Assembly (NCBI RefSeq): GCF_014897315.1 | Contig: NZ_JABUYL010000007.1 | Span: 123,863-187,862 of the forward strand | Source: Proteus sp. FME41 | GTDB taxonomy: Bacteria > Pseudomonadota > Gammaproteobacteria > Enterobacterales > Enterobacteriaceae | Direction of reading: 5' to 3' | DNA: 64,000 bases | Part shown: piece by piece, positions 43,538-53,787 of the stretch | Numbering within the stretch: the stretch's first letter is position 1 | Layout: the number at the start of each line of letters is the position of its first letter | Made by a program: the position numbers and the translations under genes | Notes under the pieces: generated by a model | Database searches by the model: none | What the model saw: the letters and a program-made list of their open reading frames with translations, nothing else | Told to the model about the DNA's origin: nothing

Positions 43538-44296
43538 ATGTCTGATGTATTTCACTTAGGTTTAACCAAAAATGACCTACAGGGTGCCACTTTAGCAATT
43601 GTTCCAGGTGATCCTAAGCGTGTTGAAAAAATTGCAAAATTAATGGATAACCCCGTTCATCTGGCCTCTTTACGTGAATACACGTCATGGCGTGGCGAAA
43701 TTGATGGTAAAGCTGTCATTGTTTGCTCGACAGGTATTGGTGGTCCATCAACGTCTATTGCTGTTGAAGAATTAGCACAGTTAGGTATTCGTACCTTCTT
43801 ACGTATTGGTACAACAGGTGCTATTCAAGAACACATCAATGTTGGTGATATTCTTGTTACCACTGCGGCAGTGCGTTTAGATGGCGCAAGTTTACACTTT
43901 GCTCCAATGGAATACCCAGCCGTCTCTGACTTTGAATGTATGAATGCGCTGTACAAAGCGGCTAAAGACAATGGCTCAACAGTACACGTAGGTGTTACTG
44001 CATCGTCTGATACCTTCTACCCAGGCCAAGAACGTTACGATACTTATACTGGTCGTGTTATTCGCCGTTTCAAAGGCTCTATGAAAGAGTGGCAAGAAAT
44101 GGGCGTTATGAACTATGAAATGGAATCTGCAACATTATTGACAATGTGTGCAAGCCAAGGTTTACGTGCAGGTATGGTTGCGGGGGTTATCGTAAACCGT
44201 ACTCAGCAAGAAATTCCAGATGCGGAATTACTGAAGAAAACTGAAAATAATGCATTGGGCATCGTTATCGAAGCTGCTCGCATTTTAATGAAATAA
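43538..44296 (+). CDS. udp: Uridine phosphorylase
   Basis: The 252-residue enzyme splits uridine into uracil and ribose-1-phosphate. Family motifs include [12 protein letters not shown] (phosphate), [16 protein letters not shown] and [14 protein letters not shown] (ribose binding Glu/Met), and it matches E. coli Udp (253) throughout. GAGGAG lies ahead of the ATG. It is monocistronic, followed by a terminator. CRP/CytR sites precede it. Confidence 0.96.
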   Translation: MSDVFHLGLTKNDLQGATLAIVPGDPKRVEKIAKLMDNPVHLASLREYTSWRGEIDGKAVIVCSTGIGGPSTSIAVEELAQLGIRTFLRIGTTGAIQEHINVGDILVTTAAVRLDGASLHFAPMEYPAVSDFECMNALYKAAKDNGSTVHVGVTASSDTFYPGQERYDTYTGRVIRRFKGSMKEWQEMGVMNYEMESATLLTMCASQGLRAGMVAGVIVNRTQQEIPDAELLKKTENNALGIVIEAARILMK

Positions 44297-44316
44297 GTTT
44301 TTTTTAATCAAATATG

Positions 44317-44353
44317 AAAGCCCTTAATACATAAGTATTGAGGGCTTTTTTTG
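44317..44353 (+). terminator. Terminator after udp
   Basis: AAAGCCCTTAATAC (44317-44330) and GTATTGAGGGCTTT (44335-44348) pair with one G-U around ATAA, followed by TTTT. Confidence 0.9.
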
Positions 44354-44444
44354 TATGGTAATTCATCATGTTAATGTATTAACAGACGCTGATTTCTGTT
44401 AAGGTCTTGGAGGTCTTAACAATACAACAATGAGAAGAGGCCTT

Positions 44445-45227
44445 ATGACTGATATCTTACAAACACATCCTTCGGTATTGCCTTTAGTTGGCGGAATTAA
44501 CTTTCGTGATTTAGGCGGTAAAAAACTGAGTAATGGCGGTATTATTAAACCCGGTGTGCTCTTTCGTTCGGGCTCATTAGATAGATTAACCCATACAGAC
44601 CAATCTCTTCTTATTGATAAAAATCTTTTTCAAATCATTGATTATCGCGATACTGGTGAAATAGTTGATAAACCAGACCGTGTTTGGGATGGTGCGCAAT
44701 ATTACCATGCACCTGCGAATCCATTATCGAAAGAAGTTTCTGCTAACCTTGAAAAGCTGACACCTGAAATACTAGAGCAATTTGATGCTAAAGCATTTAT
44801 GTTCCAGCTATATAAATTATTACCTATTAACAATCCTGCATATAAACAACTGGCTACATTATTAAAGCAACCAGAAAAAGGGGGGATAGTACAACACTGT
44901 GCTGTGGGTAAAGACAGAACGGGTGTTGGTTCTGCTTTAGTTTTATTTGCATTAGGGGCTTCTTTAGAGGTGGTAATGGAAGATTATTTACTGACTAATG
45001 AAACATTAGCGCCTTATCGTGCTTACCTTTTAGAAGAACATGCCAAAACCATGAGTAAGAGTATTGTTGATAAATTTGCTTATGTTTATTCTGTGCAAGA
45101 AGAGTTTCTACAAACCGCATTAACCAGCATTCATCAGCATTATGGTAGTGTGGATGCATGGTTAGAAAAAGACATTGGTTTAGATGCTGCAAGTCGAGAT
45201 ACCTTACAAAACTATTTTCTAGAATAA
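44445..45227 (+). CDS. Tyrosine-protein phosphatase-like protein
   Basis: The 260-residue protein belongs to the bacterial tyrosine/dual-specificity phosphatase group: NFRDLGG near the N-terminus, the IDYRDTGEI strand, and the active-site loop HCAVGKDRTGVG (C-x5-R) at about residue 155. The substrate may be a phosphoprotein or a phosphoinositide-like molecule; it is not known. The ATG at 44445 is chosen over 44430. There is no signal peptide. The gene sits between udp and rmuC, a position it does not hold in E. coli. Confidence 0.82.
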   Translation: MTDILQTHPSVLPLVGGINFRDLGGKKLSNGGIIKPGVLFRSGSLDRLTHTDQSLLIDKNLFQIIDYRDTGEIVDKPDRVWDGAQYYHAPANPLSKEVSANLEKLTPEILEQFDAKAFMFQLYKLLPINNPAYKQLATLLKQPEKGGIVQHCAVGKDRTGVGSALVLFALGASLEVVMEDYLLTNETLAPYRAYLLEEHAKTMSKSIVDKFAYVYSVQEEFLQTALTSIHQHYGSVDAWLEKDIGLDAASRDTLQNYFLE

Positions 45228-45299
45228 TAAAGTGATTTATATTCGGTTAATCAGTCTCTTTTTATTTTACTTAAGTTAATCGAATTTAAGGCCTCTATT

Positions 45300-45830
45300 T
45301 TGACAGTACAAGATATCATTCATACCATTACACTCTTTGTTAAAGAGCACGAAATATGGGCTATCCCAATCGTGTTCTTTCTTGCCTTTGGCGAATCCCT
45401 TGCTTTTATTTCTTTGTTGATCCCTGCTACCGTCATTCTATTAGGATTAGGCGCTTTAATTGGTGAAAGTGGCTTGTTTTTTTGGCCAATTTGGCTTGCC
45501 GCTGCATTAGGTGCTTTTTTCGGCGATTGGGTTTCGTACTGGATAGGCTTCCACTACAAAGATGGCGTGAGAAATTTATGGCCAATTTCGCGATCACCAC
45601 AAACGCTTGTTAGAGGCCATCAATTCTTTAATCGTTGGGGAATTTGGGGGGTATTTATTGGACGATTTTTTGGGCCTTTTCGAGCCATAGTACCGTTAGT
45701 TGCGGGTATTTGTGCAATGCCACAGCGTTATTTTCAAATTGCTAATTTAACATCAGCTATGATTTGGGCATTTGGTATTCTGGCACCTGGTGCTTTTGGT
45801 TTGCAATGGCTTGCGAAATGGGTGGGATAA
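45300..45830 (+). CDS. DedA-family membrane protein, TTG start
   Basis: The 176-residue protein has the DedA (SNARE-associated) pattern: GESLAFISLLIPATVILLG, then FFGDWVSYWIG, and FIGRFFGPFRAIVPLVAG with the conserved Arg. About five membrane segments fit the family, which is linked to lipid-carrier recycling and proton-motive-force homeostasis. The only sensible start is TTG 45300, with AAGG about 10 bases upstream. It lies between the phosphatase gene and rmuC. Confidence 0.88.
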   Translation: MTVQDIIHTITLFVKEHEIWAIPIVFFLAFGESLAFISLLIPATVILLGLGALIGESGLFFWPIWLAAALGAFFGDWVSYWIGFHYKDGVRNLWPISRSPQTLVRGHQFFNRWGIWGVFIGRFFGPFRAIVPLVAGICAMPQRYFQIANLTSAMIWAFGILAPGAFGLQWLAKWVG

Positions 45831-45932
45831 CTGCGTCCTTTATCGCAAATCAAGTCACGATATAAATTGTTGCTAGACAATATTACCTATGCGTTTTAAC
45901 GTAGCCCGCTGGAAAGTAAAAAGGTCACTTTA

Positions 45933-47273
45933 GTGGATATTCAGTTGTTATATGGGATCATTGGTTTATTAGGCGGTGTACTGGTCGGTGGCGCACTTGT
46001 TTGGTGGTCTATCCAACAACGATTAGCGGATAAAGACGCTATGCTACGTGAAAATTACACTCAACTTGCTGTCGCCCAAGAAAAAACAGTGATTATTCCT
46101 TCTTTACAGCAACAAATAGAGCAACTAGAGCAAGAATTACGCGCTCAACGAGAAGTGATTACCTCTCAAGAAGCAGAATTAAGAGAAGTGACAACACGTT
46201 GGGAAGAAAGCCGTTTATCTGCTGAAGAAAAACAACGATTATTAGTCAACAGTGAGCAACGGCTGGCAACACAATTTGAAAATTTAGCCAATCGAATTTT
46301 TGAGCAAAGTGGACGTAAAGCCGAAGAATTGAATCGGCAAGGTTTAACACATTTATTGTCCCCTTTTCGCGAGCAACTCGAAAGTTTTCGACGACAAGTT
46401 CAAGACGGCTTTGGACAAGAAGCAAGAGAACGGCACACTTTAGTTCATGAAATACGCCAACTCCAACAATTAAATATAAAAATGGCGCAAGATGCCGTTA
46501 ACTTAACAAATGCCCTAAAAGGGGATAATAAAGTTCAAGGTAACTGGGGCGAAACTGTATTAGCGCGTATATTAGAGTCTTCAGGATTACGTGAAGGCCA
46601 TGAGTTTGAAACACAGGTAAGTATTCGCCATGAAAATGGTGGACGTTATCAACCTGATGTAATCGTGCATTTACCTCATGGTCGAGATGTTATTATTGAC
46701 GCTAAAATGTCGCTGGTGGCGTATGAAAAGTATTTTAGTAGTCATGATGATAATGAACGTAAGCAGGCGCTTTGTGCGCATGTGAACTCAATTAAAGCAC
46801 ATATTAAAGGATTGAGTGTCAAAGATTATCATAAACTACCGGGTGTGACGTCTTTAGACTATGTTTTAATGTTTATACCGATAGAGCCCGCTTACCTTGT
46901 TGCAATAGGCCATTCGCCTGAGTTACTAGAAGAAGCATTGAAGAATAATATTATGTTAGTCGGGCCATCTACTTTACTTGTTGCTTTGCGTACAATAGCT
47001 GCATTGTGGCGTTATGAATATCAAAGCCAAAATGCGCAAGAAATTGCGGACAGGGCGGCTAAAATGTATGACAAATTAAGACTTTTCGTTGATGATATGC
47101 AAGGACTAGGAAACAGTATTCAAAAAGCGCAGTCCGGCTATCTATTAGCGATGAAAAAACTCTCTGAAGGTCGCGGAAATCTTATCAGTCAAGCGGAAGG
47201 CTTCAAATCCTTAGGGGTTGAGATAAAAAAAACGATTGATAATGATCTCATTGAAAAATCGTCATCTGATTGA
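45933..47273 (+). CDS. rmuC: RmuC, DNA recombination-limiting protein
   Basis: The 446-residue product has an N-terminal membrane anchor (YGIIGLLGGVLVGGALVWW), a long coiled coil (about 30-190), and a PD-(D/E)XK nuclease-like domain (RDVIIDAKMSLVAYEKY, then LDYVLMFIPIEPAYLVA). It limits inversions between repeats in E. coli. The start is GTG 45933 with AAAAAGGT upstream. It precedes ubiE as in E. coli. Confidence 0.93.
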   Translation: MDIQLLYGIIGLLGGVLVGGALVWWSIQQRLADKDAMLRENYTQLAVAQEKTVIIPSLQQQIEQLEQELRAQREVITSQEAELREVTTRWEESRLSAEEKQRLLVNSEQRLATQFENLANRIFEQSGRKAEELNRQGLTHLLSPFREQLESFRRQVQDGFGQEARERHTLVHEIRQLQQLNIKMAQDAVNLTNALKGDNKVQGNWGETVLARILESSGLREGHEFETQVSIRHENGGRYQPDVIVHLPHGRDVIIDAKMSLVAYEKYFSSHDDNERKQALCAHVNSIKAHIKGLSVKDYHKLPGVTSLDYVLMFIPIEPAYLVAIGHSPELLEEALKNNIMLVGPSTLLVALRTIAALWRYEYQSQNAQEIADRAAKMYDKLRLFVDDMQGLGNSIQKAQSGYLLAMKKLSEGRGNLISQAEGFKSLGVEIKKTIDNDLIEKSSSD

Positions 47274-47356
47274 TTTTAAAAATAAAGAGATAACGATTTC
47301 TAAAATAAGACCAGTACTGAATTTACTAAATTTTGATTAATTAGCGGGCAAATAAT

Positions 47357-48112
47357 ATGACTCAACAAACTAAGGAAACAACAGATTTTGGTTTCCAAAC
47401 CGTTGACAAAGATGATAAACAAACCATGGTTGCAAGGGTTTTTCACTCTGTCGCGTCTAAATATGATTTAATGAATGACTTGATGTCTTTTGGTGTTCAC
47501 CGTATCTGGAAACGCTATACCATTGAAGCAAGTGGTGTAAGACGCAATCAACGTGTTCTTGACCTTGCAGGAGGAACGGGTGATTTAACGGCTAAGTTCT
47601 CTCGCCTTGTTGGTGAAAATGGTGAGGTTGTTCTGGCAGATATTAACGACTCTATGCTGAAAATGGGGCGTGAAAAACTACGTGACCATGGCATTGTTGG
47701 TAATGTTAATTATGTACAAGCAAATGCCGAAGAATTACCTTTTCCTGATAACCATTTTGATTGTATTACTATCTCTTTTGGCTTACGTAATGTAACGGAT
47801 AAAAACAAAGCACTACGCTCAATGTTCCGTGTATTAAAACCAGGTGGACGTTTATTAGTTCTTGAATTTTCTAAACCGGTACTGGCACCTTTAAGCAAGA
47901 TTTATGACGCGTATTCTTTCCATATCTTACCGAAGATTGGCCAAGTGATTGTGAATGATGCTGATAGTTATCGTTATTTAACAGAATCTATTCGTATGCA
48001 TCCTGACCAAGAAACGTTAAAAGGTATGATGGAAGATGCTGGATTTGACCAAGTGACCTATACCAATATGACGGGTGGTGTAGTTGCTTTACACAAAGGA
48101 TTTAAATTCTGA
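47357..48112 (+). CDS. ubiE: Ubiquinone/menaquinone C-methyltransferase
   Basis: The 251-residue SAM methyltransferase has motif [15 protein letters not shown] and the later [14 protein letters not shown], matching E. coli UbiE (251). It adds the C-methyl group in both ubiquinone and menaquinone synthesis. It begins the ubiE-ubiJ-ubiB-tatABC run, with ubiJ starting 1 base after its stop. Confidence 0.97.
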   Translation: MTQQTKETTDFGFQTVDKDDKQTMVARVFHSVASKYDLMNDLMSFGVHRIWKRYTIEASGVRRNQRVLDLAGGTGDLTAKFSRLVGENGEVVLADINDSMLKMGREKLRDHGIVGNVNYVQANAEELPFPDNHFDCITISFGLRNVTDKNKALRSMFRVLKPGGRLLVLEFSKPVLAPLSKIYDAYSFHILPKIGQVIVNDADSYRYLTESIRMHPDQETLKGMMEDAGFDQVTYTNMTGGVVALHKGFKF

Positions 48113-48113
48113 T

Positions 48114-48755
48114 ATGGAAAAAGTCACTTTTTCTCATGATATTGCTTCTCAAGTGCTATATCCGCTGCTAACAGCATCAATGGAAACGGCGCTGAATCAT
48201 GTTTTATATCAGGAAAATGTACTTAAACCTGCCCGCAATCGTCTTGCGGGCAAAGTCTTGGCGCTTTCTATCAATGAGTTTCCTCGTTCCATCTACTTAG
48301 TTTTTAGTGAACAACAAGTTGATGTATTAAGTCAGTGGGATGATGAAACTGATTGTTTGATAAAAACAAAATTACTCACTCTGATTAAACTACGTGATCG
48401 CCAAAAAATGTCAGAGCTTATCAACCGTGGTGATATTACTATTGATGGTGATATGCAGGTTGTTCAAAACTGGTCTGCATTATTAGACATGGCGCAGTGG
48501 GATCCGGCGCAATATTTAGCACCTTATATGGGTGATATTGCGGCGCAAAGTTTGACTGTGGTTGCAGGAAAGGGCATTCAACTATTTTCCTCACTTTTGA
48601 GTCACCAAAAAGACTATTTACGTGACACATTAATTGAAGAGTGGAAAACCGCACCTAGTGCATTAGAAACAGTCCATTTTTATGATGAAATAGAACAACT
48701 TGCACAGCAAACAGCCGAACTAGAAAAACGGTTAGGCACATTGGAGAAAAAATAA
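48114..48755 (+). CDS. ubiJ: Ubiquinone biosynthesis accessory factor UbiJ
   Basis: The 213-residue protein has an N-terminal SCP2-type lipid-binding domain (about 15-115) and a C-terminal coiled coil ([17 protein letters not shown]). It binds ubiquinone intermediates and scaffolds the soluble Ubi complex with UbiK. ATG 48114 directly follows the ubiE stop; an upstream alternative at 48084 overlaps ubiE. Its stop overlaps the ubiB start in TAATG. Confidence 0.93.
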   Translation: MEKVTFSHDIASQVLYPLLTASMETALNHVLYQENVLKPARNRLAGKVLALSINEFPRSIYLVFSEQQVDVLSQWDDETDCLIKTKLLTLIKLRDRQKMSELINRGDITIDGDMQVVQNWSALLDMAQWDPAQYLAPYMGDIAAQSLTVVAGKGIQLFSSLLSHQKDYLRDTLIEEWKTAPSALETVHFYDEIEQLAQQTAELEKRLGTLEKK

Positions 48756-50392
48756 TGCTCCTTAGTGAGTTAAAGCGCCTCTATTATATTATTCAGGTAT
48801 TTTTATCTTATGGACTTGATGAATTAATTCCTAAACATCGAATTACTTTACCTGCAAGATTAGGATGCCGAGCATTTTTTTGGATTAAAAATACCCATTC
48901 AGAAAAACCATTAGGTGAACGCTTACGACTCGCATTGCAAACATTAGGACCCGTTTGGATTAAACTAGGTCAAATGTTATCAACTCGACGTGATCTTTTT
49001 CCGCCTCAAATTGCTGACCAACTTGCGCTATTACAAGATAAAGTTGCGCCTTTTGACGGTAAACAAGCACGACAATATATTGAAAACTCATTTGGTTGCC
49101 CTATTGACCAATGGTTTGATGATTTTGATGAAACGCCACTGGCATCAGCATCAATTGCGCAAGTTCATACTGCAAAATTAAAAGAAAATGGTAAAGAAGT
49201 GGTATTGAAAGTGATCCGTCCTGATATTTTGCCTGTAATTAAAGCGGATATCCGTTTGATGTATCGCCTAGCCAATTTCTTACCTTTTTTACCTGACGGT
49301 CGCCGTTTACGGCCTAAAGAAGTGATCCGTGAATACGAAAAAACATTACTTGATGAGCTAAATTTACTTCGTGAAGCCGCTAATGCTATTCAATTACGCC
49401 GTAATTTTGAAAATAGCTCAATGCTTTATATTCCTGAAGTGTATTCAGATTATTGCCATGAAAATGTGATGGTGATGGAACGTATTTATGGTATTCCGGT
49501 TTCAGATATCGATGCTTTGAATGCACAAAAAACAAATATGAAGTTGCTTGCTGAGCGTGGTGTGAAAGTCTTTTTTACTCAGGTGTTTAGAGATAGCTTC
49601 TTCCATGCTGATATGCACCCCGGTAATGTATTTATTAGTTATGATCACCCTGAAAATCCATATTATATTGGTATTGATTGCGGTATCGTTGGTTCATTAA
49701 ATAAAGAAGATAAACGCTATTTAGCTGAAAATTTCTTAGCTTTCTTTAATCGTGATTATCGCAAAGTGGCTGAGTTGCATGTTGATTCAGGCTGGGTACC
49801 CGCAGACACCAATGTTGAAGATTTTGAGTTTGCTATTCGGACAGTGTGTGAGCCTATTTTTGAAAAACCACTTTCTGAGATCTCATTTGGTCATGTGTTG
49901 CTTAATCTGTTCAATACCGCTCGTCGCTTTAATATGGAAGTGCAGCCACAATTAGTTCTACTTCAGAAAACCTTACTATATGTTGAAGGACTTGGTCGGC
50001 AGTTATATCCACAGCTGGATTTATGGAAAACGGCCAAACCGTTCTTAGAAGAGTGGTTACACAGTCAAATTGGTATTACGGCTTTAATCAATGGCATAAA
50101 GAGTAAGGCACCTTACTGGATTGAAAAAATGCCAGAGATACCTGAATTGGTTTATGATAGTCTGAAGCAACATAAAAATATGAAGTTAACACTAGACAAA
50201 TTGACGGAACAAATAAGTTCGCAAAGAGTCAAACAGAGACAGTCGCTATTTTTATTGGGTATAGGTACGACACTGTTTTTATGCGGTAGCCTGTTTTTCG
50301 TTTCTGGTTTTAAAACATTATTCAGTGTTTTTATCAGTTTAGGTCTTCTTGCATGGATTTTGGGTTGGTTTAAATCTGGTAATGCACAATAA
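48755..50392 (+). CDS. ubiB: UbiB, atypical ADCK-like ATPase of ubiquinone synthesis
   Basis: The 545-residue protein has the KxGQ motif ([16 protein letters not shown]), an Ala-rich loop ASIAQVH in place of the kinase glycine loop, HADMHPGN and an invariant IDCGIVGSL in the lobe. Two C-terminal membrane helices (about 500-540) anchor it. It supports early steps of ubiquinone synthesis. The gene overlaps ubiJ by one base. Confidence 0.96.
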   Translation: MLLSELKRLYYIIQVFLSYGLDELIPKHRITLPARLGCRAFFWIKNTHSEKPLGERLRLALQTLGPVWIKLGQMLSTRRDLFPPQIADQLALLQDKVAPFDGKQARQYIENSFGCPIDQWFDDFDETPLASASIAQVHTAKLKENGKEVVLKVIRPDILPVIKADIRLMYRLANFLPFLPDGRRLRPKEVIREYEKTLLDELNLLREAANAIQLRRNFENSSMLYIPEVYSDYCHENVMVMERIYGIPVSDIDALNAQKTNMKLLAERGVKVFFTQVFRDSFFHADMHPGNVFISYDHPENPYYIGIDCGIVGSLNKEDKRYLAENFLAFFNRDYRKVAELHVDSGWVPADTNVEDFEFAIRTVCEPIFEKPLSEISFGHVLLNLFNTARRFNMEVQPQLVLLQKTLLYVEGLGRQLYPQLDLWKTAKPFLEEWLHSQIGITALINGIKSKAPYWIEKMPEIPELVYDSLKQHKNMKLTLDKLTEQISSQRVKQRQSLFLLGIGTTLFLCGSLFFVSGFKTLFSVFISLGLLAWILGWFKSGNAQ

Positions 50393-50517
50393 AAACACAT
50401 CAAAGTTTGTCTTTGAGCAAGTTAAAAGATGAATTCGAGATTCCCGAATATTGAATTCGTTGTATATAATGGGCACTGTTATTAAGTATAACCCCGAAAA
50501 TAGTTGAGGAACATAAA

Positions 50518-50787
50518 ATGGGCGGTATTAGCATTTGGCAATTACTCATCATCGCTGTCATCGTTGTCTTATTATTTGGTACTAATAAACTGCGCACATT
50601 GGGCTCAGATTTAGGTGCTTCAGTAAAAGGCTTCAAAAAAGCGATTGGTGATGAAGCTGCAGATAAAGACACCAACAACGCTGAAAAAACAACTAACGAC
50701 GCAGATTTTGATACTAAAAATTTAGCGCAGAAGACTTCAACAGAAGAGAAGTCTACAACTGAGAGCAAAAACAAAGAGCAGGTGTAA
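50518..50787 (+). CDS. tatA: Twin-arginine translocase subunit TatA
   Basis: The 89-residue protein has one N-terminal membrane helix ([18 protein letters not shown]), the FG-N/T hinge [24 protein letters not shown] amphipathic helix and an acidic tail. It forms the pore-like oligomer of the Tat system. GAGGA precedes the ATG. A -10-like TATAAT at 50465-50470 may serve a tat promoter. Confidence 0.96.
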   Translation: MGGISIWQLLIIAVIVVLLFGTNKLRTLGSDLGASVKGFKKAIGDEAADKDTNNAEKTTNDADFDTKNLAQKTSTEEKSTTESKNKEQV

Positions 50788-50790
50788 ACC

Positions 50791-51306
50791 GTGTTTGACA
50801 TTGGTTTTAGTCAGCTGCTATTGGTCATGGTGATCGGTCTTGTTTTTCTGGGGCCGGAACGCTTGCCCGTAGCAGTAAAAACAATTGCTGGCTGGGTAAG
50901 GGCGCTACGCTCTTTGGCTGCGAATGTGCAAAATGAACTAACTCAAGAGCTAAAACTTCAAGAACTCCAAGAGAGCTTGAAGAAAGTTGAAGAGAAAGCA
51001 AATTTACAAACACTATCGCCAGAGCTGAAAGCATCGATGGATGAGTTAAAAGAGGCAGCACAATCTTTAAAACAAACCTATCAGGCACCATTAACGCCAG
51101 ACTCTACAACAGAGCAGTCTGTAAAAACCGACTCTACGGAACCTTCACCTTCTGATTTAGCCGCACTTGCTGAAGCTGATGAAGTTAATGATGATGCTAA
51201 TAGCCATAAACCTGTGGCAGAAAGTGTTACAAAGACAGAAGTTCCTGTTACTAAAACAGTAACAATAGAGAAAAAAACAACTGATCAGGTCAATGGTGAG
51301 CATTAA
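50791..51306 (+). CDS. tatB: Twin-arginine translocase subunit TatB
   Basis: The 171-residue product starts at GTG 50791. It has the N-terminal membrane helix [20 protein letters not shown] with the PERLP hinge, then an amphipathic helix and a long variable acidic tail (Thr/Ser/Glu-rich, about 100-171). It joins TatC in signal-peptide recognition. 3 bases separate it from tatA and from tatC. Confidence 0.95.
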   Translation: MFDIGFSQLLLVMVIGLVFLGPERLPVAVKTIAGWVRALRSLAANVQNELTQELKLQELQESLKKVEEKANLQTLSPELKASMDELKEAAQSLKQTYQAPLTPDSTTEQSVKTDSTEPSPSDLAALAEADEVNDDANSHKPVAESVTKTEVPVTKTVTIEKKTTDQVNGEH

Positions 51307-51309
51307 AAC

Positions 51310-52095
51310 ATGGCAGTAAATGATACCCAACCGCTGATCAGCCATTTGATAGAACTACGCAAGCGTTTGATGTATAGCTTGGTTTCAGTTCTAGTGGTTT
51401 TTTTAGCGCTGGTTTATTTTTCTAACGATATCTATCAATTAGTCTCGGCTCCATTAATCGATAAGTTGCCAAAAGGGTCAAATATGAGTGCGACTGATGT
51501 TGCCTCTACTTTTTTGACACCGATTAAATTGACTATTATGGTATCCGTTTTTGCTTCTGTGCCTGTTATTCTTTATCAGGTATGGGCTTTTATCGCACCA
51601 GCATTGTATAAACACGAACGCCGCTTAATGCTGCCATTACTTGTTTCAAGTACAGTATTATTCTATCTCGGTATGGCGTTTGCTTATTTTGTTGTGTTCC
51701 CTCTTGCATTTGGTTTCTTTGTTAATACAACCCCTGAAGGGGTTAACTTCATTCCAGACATTAGTAAATATTTAAGTTTCGTTATGACGCTATTTATGGC
51801 GTTTGGTGCGGCTTTTGAAGTGCCTATTGCGATTATTTTACTGTGCTGGAGTGGTGTAACAACGCCAGAAGCGTTAAAGAAAAAACGCCCTTATATTCTT
51901 GTCGGTGCCTTTGTTGTTGGTATGATATTGACACCACCAGATGTATTCTCTCAAACCTTACTAGCAATACCGATGTACTTACTGTTTGAAATCGGTGTCA
52001 TGGTATCGCGGTTTTATGTAGGCAAAGGAAGAAGGGCATCTGAAGAAGAACCTGAAGAAGCAGAGGCAGAAGCTGAAGCAGAACAGCAAAAATAA
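51310..52095 (+). CDS. tatC: Twin-arginine translocase subunit TatC
   Basis: The 261-residue protein has six membrane segments, the conserved [12 protein letters not shown] at the N-terminus and the Pro/Glu-rich [16 protein letters not shown] loop that binds twin-arginine signals. The C-terminus is Glu/Ala-rich ([15 protein letters not shown]). No tatD follows; rfaH comes next on the other strand. Confidence 0.96.
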   Translation: MAVNDTQPLISHLIELRKRLMYSLVSVLVVFLALVYFSNDIYQLVSAPLIDKLPKGSNMSATDVASTFLTPIKLTIMVSVFASVPVILYQVWAFIAPALYKHERRLMLPLLVSSTVLFYLGMAFAYFVVFPLAFGFFVNTTPEGVNFIPDISKYLSFVMTLFMAFGAAFEVPIAIILLCWSGVTTPEALKKKRPYILVGAFVVGMILTPPDVFSQTLLAIPMYLLFEIGVMVSRFYVGKGRRASEEEPEEAEAEAEAEQQK

Positions 52096-52131
52096 TTTTA
52101 GGAACGATTTTCTAAAATAATATGATATTAG

Positions 52132-52158
52132 CCCAGCAATTGCTGGGTTAACTTTTTC
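52132..52158. terminator. Terminator between tatC and rfaH
   Basis: CCCAGCA (52132-52138) and TGCTGGG (52141-52147) pair around AT, followed by TTAACTTTTTC. It serves tatABC and perhaps the convergent rfaH. Confidence 0.8.
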
Positions 52159-52658
52159 TAGAGTGTCTCTTTTTTAAATTCTTTATTCCCTACCGATTTT
52201 TTCACTTCGCTGTTTAATATATTCAAAAGCAAAATTGAACGAGCATCACCATCAGGTTCTTGATATATCGCTTGTATCCCTTGAAAAATACCTTCTGTGA
52301 TTAACACACTGTCGCCACTATGAGGTACATTTTCTTCACTATAAATAATAGAAGAGGATTGTGGTATTTGCAGTGTATCAATAACATCTTGCGGAACTGT
52401 GACGGGATATCGCCCAAAACGAACAAAAGAGTTCACTCCTCGCGTTGAATTAATCGTTGTAGTGTGAATAATTTCGGGATCAAACTCAATAAAAAGGTAA
52501 TTAGGAAAAAGCGGTTCAGTTACAGTTGTTCTTTTTCCTCTTATTATTTTTTCTATGGTGACCATAGGTGTGAAACAGCCCACTTGCTGACGTTCTAAGT
52601 GTTCGATAGCGCGAGAGATTTGTCCTCGCTTACAATACAGCAAGTGCCAGTTTTTCAT
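52158..52658 (-). CDS. rfaH: Transcription/translation antiterminator RfaH
   Basis: The 166-residue NusG paralogue starts [13 protein letters not shown] and has the NGN domain ([13 protein letters not shown]) and a C-terminal KOW-like domain ([15 protein letters not shown]). It is recruited at ops sites to extend LPS, capsule and fimbrial transcripts. It is convergent with tatC, as in E. coli, and a 287-base gap with no gene separates it from pepE. Confidence 0.94.
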   Translation of the reverse strand: MKNWHLLYCKRGQISRAIEHLERQQVGCFTPMVTIEKIIRGKRTTVTEPLFPNYLFIEFDPEIIHTTTINSTRGVNSFVRFGRYPVTVPQDVIDTLQIPQSSSIIYSEENVPHSGDSVLITEGIFQGIQAIYQEPDGDARSILLLNILNSEVKKSVGNKEFKKETL

Positions 52659-52945
52659 AATAGAGACAATAAGTTAGTTAATTTTAATTTATAAGATGAT
52701 AGCAAATTTATAATTAAGGTAACAGTCATCTGTCGGGATTAAATAAAAACAGCATAACGCTATTTTATACTAGAAAAAGAAAAGGAAAGTTGTGTTTATA
52801 CGCAATAAAAGGTGTTGTTTTTATCAGTTTCAATTGGATCTCGGATAGAGGTAACAAGTTGATAAAAAAGTGATGGTAAAAATAAGAAAAAGCTTTCAAG
52901 ATAATTATCTTAGAATTTTGTTCATAATTATAAAGAGGTTCTGTA

Positions 52946-53671
52946 ATGGAAGTTTTTTTATTAAGTAACGGAAAAATTGCTGGGGATCCACGATGGTTAA
53001 GCTATGCGAAAGACAATATCGATAGCATGATCAAAAAACGCGGTATTCGTTCTGCTGTATTAATTGCCTATGCTGTTATTCGTTCCGATCATGATCAACG
53101 TGCGCGTGATTTATCTGAAGTGTTAGGTATTGAAGTTACTTGTATTGAACATTTTGATTCAGAAGTTGATGCAATTAATAATGCAGAATGTATTTTAGTG
53201 AGTGGCGGTAACACTTGGCTATTAAACCAAATGTTACATGAAAAAGGATTAGTCGTTCCAATTCAACGTGCCGTTCGTGAGCGCAATATTCCTTATATTG
53301 GTTGGAGTGCAGGTTGTAACGTTGCAACACCGACCATTCGTACGACTAATGATATGCCAGTACGTTCTTCTGTTATCATGCCTTCATTAGGTTTATTCCC
53401 TGTACAAATTAACCCACACTATATTGATGCCTCTATTAGTGGTCATATGGGTGAAACACGTGATGAGCGTATTGCTGAGTTTTGTGCCATCAATCCTGAA
53501 GAGATTGTTGTGGCTATTCGTGAAGGGAGCTACTTCTATATTCAAGGCGAAGAGTTACATTATTACAGCGCTAAAAAGGAAGGTTTTAAAATCTTTCAAC
53601 ATGGAAAAACTTTCCCTGAACAATTTGATACTAAATTACTTTCAGAATGGGTTCCATTCCGTTGTTTATAA
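52946..53671 (+). CDS. pepE: Dipeptidase E-like peptidase (S51 family)
   Basis: The 241-residue product has the S51 signature VSGGNTWLLNQM and the nucleophile Ser in IGWSAGCNVATPTIRTTNDMP, plus QINPHYIDASISGHMGETR with the triad His. In Salmonella PepE cleaves Asp-X dipeptides. GAGG lies ahead of the ATG. It is an insertion relative to E. coli, where rfaH is followed by ubiD. A terminator at 53741 separates it from ubiD. Confidence 0.88.
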   Translation: MEVFLLSNGKIAGDPRWLSYAKDNIDSMIKKRGIRSAVLIAYAVIRSDHDQRARDLSEVLGIEVTCIEHFDSEVDAINNAECILVSGGNTWLLNQMLHEKGLVVPIQRAVRERNIPYIGWSAGCNVATPTIRTTNDMPVRSSVIMPSLGLFPVQINPHYIDASISGHMGETRDERIAEFCAINPEEIVVAIREGSYFYIQGEELHYYSAKKEGFKIFQHGKTFPEQFDTKLLSEWVPFRCL

Positions 53672-53740
53672 GTATAGTGAACGCTATCAAATAAAAAGCA
53701 TTGCATTTTAGTGAGTTATGCGTTTAGCTTATAGTGTATC

Positions 53741-53768
53741 AAAGAGGGCATAGCCCTCTTTTCTTTCA
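53741..53768 (+). terminator. Terminator between pepE and ubiD
   Basis: AAAGAGGGC (53741-53749) and GCCCTCTTT (53753-53761) pair perfectly around ATA, followed by TTCTTTC. It ends 20 bases before the ubiD start, so ubiD may need a promoter close by or read-through. Confidence 0.85.
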
Positions 53769-53787
53769 CTCACTGGCTCGTAAGATT

